19,316 nt of DNA, taken from an uncultured bacterium (GTDB taxonomy: Bacteria; Actinomycetota; Coriobacteriia; Coriobacteriales; Coriobacteriaceae). The stretch is from NCBI GenBank assembly GCA_905215765.1, contig CAJMRP010000028.1:1-19316 (forward strand), written 5' to 3'. Of this stretch, positions 7,080 to 13,419 are shown in pieces (positions within the stretch are counted from its first letter, which is position 1; each line of letters begins with the position of its first letter). The position numbers and the translations under genes are program-made. Under the pieces are notes generated by a model. It saw only the letters and a list, made by a program, of their open reading frames with translations. It did no database searches and was not told the origin of the DNA.

Positions 7080-7161
7080 GAGATGAGTCGATTTGCCCCG
7101 AAAGAGGAGGGCATTGACCTTAGGGTCATGCCCGACGAATGAGCGGCAAATCGGCCATCTC
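7080..7161. repeat. Structured element S1 (core shared with S2 at 11544-11635)
   Basis: Outer arms gagat/atctc (7080-7084, 7157-7161) and cgatttgcc/ggcaaatcg (7089-7097, 7145-7153) enclose a 39-nt core at 7100-7138. Read on the minus strand the core is tcgtc, a gggcat..atgccc hairpin with a gacc/ggtc upper stem and one bulged base, then tcctctttc. The same core occurs on the plus strand at 11572-11610 with different outer arms. On the minus strand S1 would be in the 3' untranslated part of the exporter transcript, between the stop and the terminator. Confidence 0.72.
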
Positions 7162-7172
7162 GGCGAGCCGAA

Positions 7173-9092
7173 CTACTCCAGCTCAAACGCTCCGGTATAG
7201 AGCTGGTAGTAATACCCGCGCTTGGCAATCAGCTCGTCGTGGTTGCCGCGCTCGATGATGCGGCCGTGATCCAGACAGATGATCGCGTCGGAGTTGCGCA
7301 CGGTGGACAGGCGGTGCGCGATGACAAACGTCGTGCGGCCTTCCATGAGCTTGTCCATGCCGGCTTGCACGATGGCCTCGGTGCGGGTGTCAATGGAGCT
7401 CGTGGCCTCGTCCAGAATCATTGCCGGCGGATCGGCGACGGCGGCACGCGCAATCGAGATCAGCTGGCGCTGGCCCTGCGACAGCTGTGCGCCGTTGCCG
7501 GTGAGCATCGTGTCGTAGCCGTCGGGTAGGCGGGTGATAAAGTCGTCCGCGCCGGCGAGCTTGGCCGCCGCGATGCACTCCTCGTCGGTAGCGTCCAGGT
7601 TGCCGTAGCGGATGTTATCCATCACGGTGCCGGTGAACAGGTTCACGTCCTGTAGCACGACGCCCAGCGAGCGGCGCAGATCGGCCTTGCGGATCTTGTT
7701 GACGTTGATGCCGTCGTAGCGGATCTTGCCGTCGGCGATGTCATAGAAGCGGTTGATGAGGTTGGTGATGGTCGTCTTGCCGGCACCGGTGGCGCCGACA
7801 AACGCGACCTTCTGACCCGGCTTGGCAAACACGGACACGCCGTGCAGCACCTCGTGGTCGGGCGTGTAGCCAAAGTCGACGTTGTCCATGACCAGGTCGC
7901 CACGCAGCGGCACGTATTCGATCTCGCCGGTCGCGCGGTGCGGATGTTTCCACGCCCACATGCCGGTGTGGTGGTCGGCCTCCTCGAGCTGCCAGGTGTC
8001 GGGGTTCACCTGCGCGTTGACGAGCGTCACGTAGCCCTCGTCGGCCTCGGGCTTCTCGTCAATGAGCTCAAAGATACGGTCGGCGCCGGCGAGGCCCATG
8101 ACCACGGCGTTGATCTGCTGCGAGATCTGGCCGATCTGTCCGCAGAACTGCTTGGTCATGTTGAGGAACGGCACCACGACGGCGATGGACAGTGCCATGC
8201 CCGAGATGCTCAGGTTGGGCACGCCCAGCGCCAGGAAAATGCCGCCTGCCAGTGCGACCAGCACGTAGAGCAGGTTTCCCAGGTTCATAAGGATGGGCAT
8301 GAGGATGTTGGCGTACATGTTGGCCTTCTGCGAGACCTCGAAGAGCTTTTCGTTGCGCTCGTCAAAATCGGCCTCGGCGGCAGACTCGTGGCAGAATGCC
8401 TTGACGACCTTCTGGCCGTTCATGACTTCCTCGATATGGCCCTCGACCACGCCGAGCTCGGTCTGCTGCGCAATAAAGAAGCGCGCGGAGTTGGAGCCGA
8501 GCAGCTTGGTCATAAAGGTCATAAAGGCGACGCCTGCCACAATGACCAGGCACATCCAAACGCTGTAGTACAGCATGATAAAGAACACCGTGACGATGAC
8601 GATGGTCGTCATGAGCAGGTTGGGCAGCGACTGGCTGATCATCTGGCGCAGCGTGTCGATGTCGTTGGTGTAGTGGCTCATGATGTCGCCGCGCTGGTGC
8701 GTGTCGAAGTAGCGGATCGGCAGGTCCTGCATGCGGTTGAACATCTTCTCGCGCAGCTTCTCGAGCGAGCCCTGCGTGACGATGGCCATGGCGCGGTTCC
8801 AGAAGAGCGAAGACAGGATGCCGACGCCGTAGATGCAGGCGAGGGTGGTCACGAGCTGTGCGATCTTGGGCTGTGCAGCTTCCCAATCGCCCGACTGCCA
8901 CGATTCGCTAATAATCTGCAGGGCGCTCTGAAGGAAGGTCGCGCCGATGGAGTTGATGATGGCGCAGAGCACCACGCCGACGACGACGAGGGGCAAAAGC
9001 ACGGGGTAGAAGCCAAAGAGCGTCTTGATGAGGCGCGACATGGTGCCACCCTTGCGGTTGAGCGCGCGCTCGGCGGTCGTTGCCTTACTCAT
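7173..9092 (-). CDS. ABC exporter half-transporter, catalytically complete Walker B subunit
   Basis: 639 residues from the ATG at 9090-9092; an AAGGAGG eight bases upstream supports this start over an upstream in-frame extension to 9317, which lies inside the preceding gene. Residues about 25-330 form a six-helix exporter membrane domain. The nucleotide-binding domain has Walker A GATGAGKTT (433-441), a Q-loop at 481, signature LSQGQ (537-541, Gln replacing the usual Gly), Walker B MILDE with catalytic Glu562, and switch His593. An insert of about 50 residues (roughly 348-397, TW- and H-rich) precedes the NBD and is longer than usual. The start overlaps the upstream ABC gene by 8 nt (ATGAGTAA). 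The two should form a heterodimeric exporter of the BmrCD/TM287-288 type for drugs or other hydrophobic compounds; the real substrate is unknown. Confidence 0.95.
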   Translation of the reverse strand: MSKATTAERALNRKGGTMSRLIKTLFGFYPVLLPLVVVGVVLCAIINSIGATFLQSALQIISESWQSGDWEAAQPKIAQLVTTLACIYGVGILSSLFWNRAMAIVTQGSLEKLREKMFNRMQDLPIRYFDTHQRGDIMSHYTNDIDTLRQMISQSLPNLLMTTIVIVTVFFIMLYYSVWMCLVIVAGVAFMTFMTKLLGSNSARFFIAQQTELGVVEGHIEEVMNGQKVVKAFCHESAAEADFDERNEKLFEVSQKANMYANILMPILMNLGNLLYVLVALAGGIFLALGVPNLSISGMALSIAVVVPFLNMTKQFCGQIGQISQQINAVVMGLAGADRIFELIDEKPEADEGYVTLVNAQVNPDTWQLEEADHHTGMWAWKHPHRATGEIEYVPLRGDLVMDNVDFGYTPDHEVLHGVSVFAKPGQKVAFVGATGAGKTTITNLINRFYDIADGKIRYDGINVNKIRKADLRRSLGVVLQDVNLFTGTVMDNIRYGNLDATDEECIAAAKLAGADDFITRLPDGYDTMLTGNGAQLSQGQRQLISIARAAVADPPAMILDEATSSIDTRTEAIVQAGMDKLMEGRTTFVIAHRLSTVRNSDAIICLDHGRIIERGNHDELIAKRGYYYQLYTGAFELE

Positions 9093-10899
9093 GTGCCTCG
9101 CCTCCTTCCTGGGTCTGAGCTTGTGTTGCGGATGCCTCGGTGTCGGCTTCGACGGCCTCTTCGCCCTCGGCAGACATCTTGTTCTGCGAGGTAAAGGTCT
9201 CGCGGTAGATCTCGCTCGTCTTGAGCAGCTCATCGTGGTTGCCGATCTGCGCGATGCGGCCGCCCTCCATGACGATGATGCGGTCCGCGTCCTGCACGGA
9301 GCTGATGCGCTGGGCAATGATGAGCTTGGTCGTGTTGGGCAGATAGCTTGCCAGGCCTGCGCGAATCTTGGCGTCGGTCTTGGTGTCGACGGCGCTGGTG
9401 GAGTCGTCCAGGATCAAGATCTTGGGGCGACGCAGCAGGGCACGCGCAATGCACAGGCGCTGCTTCTGACCGCCCGAGACATTGGAGCCGCCCTGTTCGA
9501 TCCAGGTGTCATAGCCCTTGGGGAAGCCATCGACAAACTCGTCGGCACAGGCCAGATGCGCGGCCTCGCAGACCTCTTCGTCGGTGGCGTTCGGGTCGCC
9601 CCAACGCAGATTCTCGGCGATGGTGCCGCTAAACAGCACGTTTTTCTGTAGCACCATGGCGACCTGGTGGCGCAGGGCGTCCAAGTCGTAGTCGCGCACA
9701 TCCACGCCGCCTACGCGCACGGTGCCTTCGGTGGCGTCGTACAGGCGGGCGATGAGGTTTACGAGCGTGGACTTGGCCGAGCCGGTGCCGCCGATGATGC
9801 CGATGGTCTCGCCGCTCTTAATGTGCAGGTCGATATCGTCGAGCGCCTGGCGCTTCGCATGCGCGGAATACTTAAAGCTCACGTGGTCAAAGTCGATGGA
9901 GCCATCGGCGACCTCGAGCACGGGCTCGGCGGGATCGGCGATCGTGGGCTCGGCGGCCAGCACCTCGGTGATGCGGTGCGCCGATTCGTCGGCCATGGTC
10001 ACCATGACAAAGATCATCGACAGCTGCATCAGGCTCATGAGGATTTGGAAGCCATAGGTAAAGATCGAGGAGAGCTGGCCCACGTCGAACAGCGTGCCCT
10101 GGCTCGTGATGATGAGCTTGGAGCCCAGGTAGATGATGACGACAAACGCGCCGTTGACGCAGATGTTCATCATGGGGTTGTTAAAGGCAAGCAGCTTCTC
10201 GGCGCGGGTGAAGTCCATCTGGACGTCGCGCGCAGCGGTCGCGAACTTCTCCTTCTCAAAGTCTTCGCGCACATAGCTCTTAACTACGCGCATGCCGGTG
10301 ACGTTTTCCTCGACGGACTCGTTAAGGGCGTCGTACTTGTGGAACACGCGCGAGAAGATGGGGCGCACCTTAAAGATGATAAAGAACAGTCCAAAGCCCA
10401 GCAGCGGAATGATGACCAGGTAGACCATGGCGACGCTGCCGCCCATGATAAATGCCATGGTAAAGGCGAAGATCAATACCAGCGGCGCGCGCACGGCGAT
10501 GCGGATGATCATCATAAAGGCCTGCTGAACGTTGTTGATGTCGGTGGTCAGGCGCGTGACGAGCGAGGAACTCGAGAACTCATCGATGTTGGCAAAGCTG
10601 AACGTCTGGATCTTGTAGAACAGGTCATGACGCAGGTTCTTGGCGAAGCCGCAGCTCGCATGGCTGCAGGTGACGCCGGCGGCGGCACCAAAAGCAAGCG
10701 ACGTCAGCGCGATGAGCACCAAAAAGCCCGCGGTGGGAAGCATCTCGGCTACGGTGGCGCCGTCTTTGATGGCGTCGATCAGGTTGGCGGTGATAAATGG
10801 AATCAGCATCTCGCAGAGCACCTCGCCAAGCACTAGCAATGGCGTGGCAACAGTGACTTTCATATAGTCGCGGATGCTGCCCATGAGGGTTTTAATCAT
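9085..10899 (-). CDS. ABC exporter half-transporter, degenerate ATP-site subunit
   Basis: 604 residues: membrane domain about 1-310, then a nucleotide-binding domain. Walker A is GGTGSAKST (370-378), with Ala375 at the position that is normally Gly. The Q-loop Gln is at 418 and the signature VSGGQ (474-478) is standard. Walker B is ILILDD, so the catalytic Glu is Asp499, and the switch His is replaced by Gln530 (IIAQRISS). These substitutions mark the degenerate-site partner of heterodimeric exporters. The acidic, Glu/Ala/Thr-rich C-terminal tail (about 575-604) is unusual. The start overlaps the marR stop by 8 nt (ATGATTAA) and the end overlaps the next ABC gene by 8 nt, so all three are probably translationally coupled. 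Confidence 0.95.
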   Translation of the reverse strand: MIKTLMGSIRDYMKVTVATPLLVLGEVLCEMLIPFITANLIDAIKDGATVAEMLPTAGFLVLIALTSLAFGAAAGVTCSHASCGFAKNLRHDLFYKIQTFSFANIDEFSSSSLVTRLTTDINNVQQAFMMIIRIAVRAPLVLIFAFTMAFIMGGSVAMVYLVIIPLLGFGLFFIIFKVRPIFSRVFHKYDALNESVEENVTGMRVVKSYVREDFEKEKFATAARDVQMDFTRAEKLLAFNNPMMNICVNGAFVVIIYLGSKLIITSQGTLFDVGQLSSIFTYGFQILMSLMQLSMIFVMVTMADESAHRITEVLAAEPTIADPAEPVLEVADGSIDFDHVSFKYSAHAKRQALDDIDLHIKSGETIGIIGGTGSAKSTLVNLIARLYDATEGTVRVGGVDVRDYDLDALRHQVAMVLQKNVLFSGTIAENLRWGDPNATDEEVCEAAHLACADEFVDGFPKGYDTWIEQGGSNVSGGQKQRLCIARALLRRPKILILDDSTSAVDTKTDAKIRAGLASYLPNTTKLIIAQRISSVQDADRIIVMEGGRIAQIGNHDELLKTSEIYRETFTSQNKMSAEGEEAVEADTEASATQAQTQEGGEAHE

Positions 10900-11398
10900 C
10901 CAGTTCCTCCCAGGTTACACGGATTTTCTCGAGCATTTCGGCGAGCTGCTCGCGCTCGTCGTGAGTGAGGGCACTAAAGGCCCGTTCTCTAAAGCGGATG
11001 CGGGCCGCCTGGTCGATGCGGGCGTTTTCCCGGCCGGTTTCGGTCAGGCGAATGGTGAGTTGCCGTCGATCCTTGGGGTTACGGCTGCGCTCGATGAGAC
11101 CGTTGACCTCGAGCTTGGACAGGATCTCGGAAAGCGACCCCGGCTTGAGGTCAAAATGCATGCCGAGTTCCTGCTGCGACATCTCGCCGCCGGGCTGCTT
11201 GGCCAGCAGGCAGATGATGGGCGCCTTGCCGGACACGCCTCCGCCATGAAAATGCATGTAATGGCCGCAAAAGCCCAGGCCATTGAGGATGCGCTTGGCA
11301 AGCTTGTCTTCTGAGCTAACCGCTTCGGGTGCATCCGCCGGCTGTGACGGGTCGCCGTCGGGCTCGTGCGAACAAAGGTTAAGAGGTTCATCGCACAT
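10892..11398 (-). CDS. MarR family transcriptional regulator
   Basis: 168 residues. The winged helix-turn-helix is clear: MSQQELGMHFDLKPGSLSEILSKLEVNGLIERSRNPKDRR begins near residue 73, with the recognition helix at about 84-99 and the wing at 104-119. Helices on either side form the dimer interface. The N-terminal ~30 residues are polar and Cys/Pro-containing, longer than usual and probably disordered. MarR proteins commonly repress themselves and an adjacent efflux system until a ligand binds, and here the gene leads directly into an ABC exporter pair. An AAAGGAG (complement of 11411-11417) lies about 12 bases before the ATG, at the long end of normal spacing. Confidence 0.93.
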   Translation of the reverse strand: MCDEPLNLCSHEPDGDPSQPADAPEAVSSEDKLAKRILNGLGFCGHYMHFHGGGVSGKAPIICLLAKQPGGEMSQQELGMHFDLKPGSLSEILSKLEVNGLIERSRNPKDRRQLTIRLTETGRENARIDQAARIRFRERAFSALTHDEREQLAEMLEKIRVTWEELDD

Positions 11399-11419
11399 GA
11401 ATTAGTGTTGCTCCTTTCT

Positions 11420-11455
11420 TTAGTTAGGTAGTGGAATTGTTTTGTGCCTAACCAA
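11420..11455 (-). promoter_or_regulatory. Candidate MarR operator in the marR leader
   Basis: An imperfect inverted repeat, ttagttagg (11420-11428) and cctaaccaa (11447-11455), has arms matching at eight of nine positions. One arm touches the predicted -10 box of the marR promoter and the other lies in the untranslated leader, as expected for an autorepressor site. That MarR binds it is inference. Confidence 0.55.
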
Positions 11456-11482
11456 TCTAGGAGCATGAGAAACCAATGTCAA
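11454..11482 (-). promoter_or_regulatory. Near-consensus sigma-70-type promoter for the marR-ABC-ABC operon
   Basis: On the minus strand, a perfect -35 box TTGACA (complement of 11477-11482) is followed after 17 bp by TAGATT (complement of 11454-11459). Transcription would start near 11447, about 50 bases before the marR ATG. This is the best-looking promoter in the window. Confidence 0.75.
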
Positions 11483-11500
11483 GGTACCAAACTTATTAAG

Positions 11501-11526
11501 TTACGGCGTTTTGCCAAACGCCGTAA
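11501..11526. other. Perfect 11-bp hairpin upstream of the marR promoter
   Basis: ttacggcgttt (11501-11511) pairs with aaacgccgtaa (11516-11526) around the loop tgcc. There is no T run on either side, so it is not a classical terminator. It sits 18 bp upstream of the marR -35 box and may be an extragenic palindrome or an operator. Confidence 0.5.
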
Positions 11527-11543
11527 CCGCTCGACGCTGCAAA

Positions 11544-11635
11544 CGTTCCTAAGCGGCAATCTGGCGTTCAATCGTCGGGCATGGCCACAAGGCCTATGCC
11601 CTCCTCTTTCACGCCACCTTGCTCGCTTAGGAACG
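11544..11635. repeat. Structured element S2 (core shared with S1 at 7080-7161)
   Basis: A perfect 12-bp outer stem, cgttcctaagcg (11544-11555) with cgcttaggaacg (11624-11635), and an inner tggcg/cgcca stem (11562-11566, 11611-11615) enclose the 39-nt core at 11572-11610. The core reads tcgtc, gggcat, ggcc, acaa, ggcc, t, atgccc, tcctctttc. It matches S1 on the opposite strand in order and length. The upper stem is ggcc/ggcc here and gacc/ggtc in S1, a compensating pair change. Confidence 0.72.
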
Positions 11636-11685
11636 CTTTCGCTGTCCGTCCTCAATCTGCAGCGCTGCCTGGGTTGGCATTTGAG

Positions 11686-11720
11686 TGATCCGTGGGGGAC
11701 GGAGGATAACGGATCATTTT
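11686..11720 (+). terminator. Hairpin followed by TTTT, possible weak terminator or extragenic repeat
   Basis: tgatccgt (11686-11693) pairs with acggatca (11709-11716) around a 15-nt purine-rich loop, and TTTT follows. No gene on the plus strand ends just upstream, so a terminator role is uncertain; it may be another extragenic palindrome. Confidence 0.4.
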
Positions 11721-11754
11721 GGGCTGCGGTGACACCCTTCCGAAGCTGCTTTGC

Positions 11755-11910
11755 CCAAAACTATGCCGGATTACTACGATGAATTCGAAATCTCAGACCT
11801 CGGCATTGTTTTTCGGAAAATCACAAGCTGTCTACCTGCGGTTTTGCTGGAGTGCAATTTGTTGTGGTTGGAGACTGGCGGTTTATCGTAGTAATCCGGC
11901 ATAGTTTTGG
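11755..11910. repeat. Inverted-repeat element E2 (family with E1 at 757-892)
   Basis: A perfect 26-bp inverted repeat (11755-11780 and 11885-11910) encloses 104 bp. The interior carries ttttcggaaaat (11810-11821) and tctacctgcggttt (11831-11844), the same ordered blocks as E1, and the tail tggttg...cgg...cgtagta also aligns. Arms differ from E1 but remain perfectly self-complementary. Flanks show no target-site duplication. It lies between divergent marR and the kinase gene. Confidence 0.8.
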
Positions 11911-12090
11911 AATGGTAGTAAATAGGTGGCAGCTACTGTGCCGCTACTGCCGTGATTTGCCTCCCATTTCCGAAACCTTTCCGCAACAATGCGCTCTTCG
12001 CGACCGTAGCGCCCGCTCACAACGTCCCCTGCGCTACACTTAGTCGCACTGTGGCGCTGCAGCGCCGCGCCCGAACCAAGGGGGACTCTC

Positions 12091-12915
12091 ATGAAGAACA
12101 CTCAGCTGCTGCTGATCAACGATATGTGCGGCTACGGCAAGGTCGCGCTTTCTGCCATGCTGCCGGTGCTGTCGCACATGGGCTACCGTATCCATAACCT
12201 GCCGACGGCGCTTGTGTCCGATACGCTCAACTATCCCAAGTTCTACATCCACGACACCACCGAGTACGTGCGTCAAAGCCTCGCTATCTGGGAGGAGCTC
12301 GGCTTTGAGTTCGACGCCATCTCGACCGGCTTTATCGTGACCGAGGAAGAGACGCGCATCATCTCGGACTTTTGCCACCGCCGTGCGCAAAAAGGCACCA
12401 AGGTGTTCGTCGACCCCATCATGGGCGACAACGGCAAGCTCTATGCGGGCGTGCCCGAGTCCACGATAGGCCTTATGCGGCATCTGCTGGAGTGCGCAGA
12501 CTACGCGGTACCCAACTATACCGAGGCGTGCCTGCTTGCCGATACGCCTATCGCCGAGCAAATCACGCCCGACGAGGCCCGCGCCCTTGTGGACGCCGTG
12601 CGCGAGCTGGGTGCCAAGTCGGTGGTCATTACGAGCGCCGTGGTCAATGGCACGAACGCGGTTATCGGTTACGACCATGTGGCGGGGGAGTACTTTACGA
12701 TTCCCTTTGAGCTCATTCCGGTTTATTTCCCGGGCACGGGCGACACGTTCTCGGCGGTGCTCGTCGGCCGCGTTATGGCCGGTTGGAGCCTTCAGCGCGC
12801 GACGAGCGATGCCATGCGCGTGGTAGCGGAGCTTATCGAGCGCAATGCCGACCAAGAGGACAAGTCGGCCGGCCTTCCCATCGAGGCCTGCCTGGATGTG
12901 ATCGACCATGAGTAA
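12091..12915 (+). CDS. Pyridoxamine/pyridoxal kinase (PfkB/ribokinase superfamily)
   Basis: 274 residues, normal for PdxY/PdxK-like kinases. Diagnostic segments are an N-terminal strand ending in NDMCGYGKVAL (10-20), DPIMGDNGKLY (108-118), PNYTEACLLA (141-150) and the anion hole with catalytic base GTGD (215-218, Asp218). The enzyme would phosphorylate pyridoxal, pyridoxamine or pyridoxine with ATP in vitamin B6 salvage. The hydroxymethylpyrimidine kinase ThiD is a close relative and cannot be fully excluded. AGGGGGA lies just upstream of the ATG. The stop overlaps the next gene by 8 nt (ATGAGTAA at 12908-12915), implying translational coupling. Confidence 0.9.
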   Translation: MKNTQLLLINDMCGYGKVALSAMLPVLSHMGYRIHNLPTALVSDTLNYPKFYIHDTTEYVRQSLAIWEELGFEFDAISTGFIVTEEETRIISDFCHRRAQKGTKVFVDPIMGDNGKLYAGVPESTIGLMRHLLECADYAVPNYTEACLLADTPIAEQITPDEARALVDAVRELGAKSVVITSAVVNGTNAVIGYDHVAGEYFTIPFELIPVYFPGTGDTFSAVLVGRVMAGWSLQRATSDAMRVVAELIERNADQEDKSAGLPIEACLDVIDHE

Positions 12916-13237
12916 CGCTGGCGAGAACGGCGCCAGGCCTGCGGGCGGGGGCAAGCCGCTCGGCGCGCCGCGTGGAAAGCGTCCACGTATCCGCGTGAGT
13001 TGCGTGGACCAGTTGGGCACATGCCGCTGCCATCACGGGCACAAGCCGGGCGACGTTTTTGACTTCGACCGAGATCGCGGCAAGATGTGCGCCATGGCCT
13101 GCCATGCGGGCTTTCCCTATATCGATATCTTGCGCTATGGCGGAACCGTGCCCGGCAACGAGCCTGGTACGGCAAAGTTCTGCTGCCCCGAGGTCGATAC
13201 GCTGAACGTCTGGCTTGCCGAGATCGTCGACGAATAG
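12908..13237 (+). CDS. Small Cys-rich protein, TIGR04076-like
   Basis: 109 residues. After a Gly/Pro/Arg-rich N-terminus of about 27 residues, a compact domain carries seven Cys (32, 39, 41, 61, 65, 92, 93) and a CHHGH segment (41-45), with GDVFDFD (48-54). The layout (charged strand, Cys loop, FDFD, CxMAxH, YxDILRYGG, CCP) resembles the TIGR04076 family of uncharacterised small proteins; this is recognised by pattern, not search. The clustered Cys/His suggest metal or redox chemistry, which is inference. It is translationally coupled to the B6 kinase. The 8-nt overlap fixes the start. Confidence 0.75.
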   Translation: MSNAGENGARPAGGGKPLGAPRGKRPRIRVSCVDQLGTCRCHHGHKPGDVFDFDRDRGKMCAMACHAGFPYIDILRYGGTVPGNEPGTAKFCCPEVDTLNVWLAEIVDE

Positions 13238-13245
13238 TCGAGCGC

Positions 13246-13278
13246 AATGTGACAAAGGGACAGTCCCTTTGTCACATT
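13246..13278. repeat. Palindromic extragenic repeat, copy 1 of 3
   Basis: aatgtgacaaaggga (13246-13260) and its exact reverse complement (13264-13278) are separated by cag. It starts nine bases after the stop of the Cys-rich protein. No T run follows. Copies 2 and 3 are at 14794-14824 and 16758-16792. Confidence 0.9.
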
Positions 13279-13318
13279 CGCCGGTGGTGTTCCTTCTATT
13301 GTGCTTGTAATCTCAAAT

Positions 13319-13399
13319 CTCTGCATTTCATCCGATTTTAGGTTCTAAAAACTCTGCATTTCATCGATAATCAAGCGTATAAAACTTTGCATTTCATTT
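13319..13399 (+). promoter_or_regulatory. Three direct repeats with exact 33-bp period before the AAA/DUF4143 gene
   Basis: ctgcatttcat begins at 13321 and 13354, and ttgcatttcat at 13387, giving spacings of exactly 33 and 33 bp. Copies two and three share a longer aaactntgcatttcat block. The third copy ends about 12 bases before the ribosome binding site (gaggagg, 13409-13415). Same-face spacing suggests cooperative binding by a protein, perhaps the product itself; that is inference. Confidence 0.65.
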
Positions 13400-13419
13400 G
13401 ATGACACTGAGGAGGGCCT

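Larger units (their letters stand above)
6642..7172. other. Gene-free interval between the GGDEF gene and the ABC exporter operon
   Basis: 531 bases with no credible gene. The part next to the GGDEF gene (6642-6831) should carry that gene's promoter; I see no strong consensus there. Further right lie the six-unit alternating repeat (6832-7003), a long bidirectional terminator hairpin (7013-7051) and structured element S1 (7080-7161). Open frames on both strands here run across the repeats and show no family resemblance. Confidence 0.7.
11399..12090. other. Gene-free interval between marR and the pyridoxamine kinase gene
   Basis: 692 bases with no credible gene. It holds, from left to right, the marR promoter and operator, a perfect hairpin (11501-11526), structured element S2 (11544-11635), an 8-bp inverted repeat followed by TTTT (11686-11720), inverted-repeat element E2 (11755-11910), and a 14-bp palindrome ggcgctgcagcgcc (12053-12066) just before the kinase ribosome binding site. 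Just right of E2, gtagtaaatagg (11915-11926) echoes the right arm of E1. The stretch 11927-12050 should carry the kinase promoter; I see no strong consensus. Confidence 0.7.

Noticed and set aside
7842..9194. 450-codon plus-strand open frame opposite the ABC transporter genes
   Set aside because: His/Val/Asp-rich shadow of two clear ABC genes on the minus strand, crossing their overlap.
9667..10836. 389-codon plus-strand open frame opposite the first ABC gene
   Set aside because: Same codon-bias shadow; composition is not protein-like and no motif is present.
12040..13020. 326-codon minus-strand open frame opposite the pyridoxamine kinase gene
   Set aside because: Antisense shadow; the plus strand has the full kinase motif set and a ribosome binding site.
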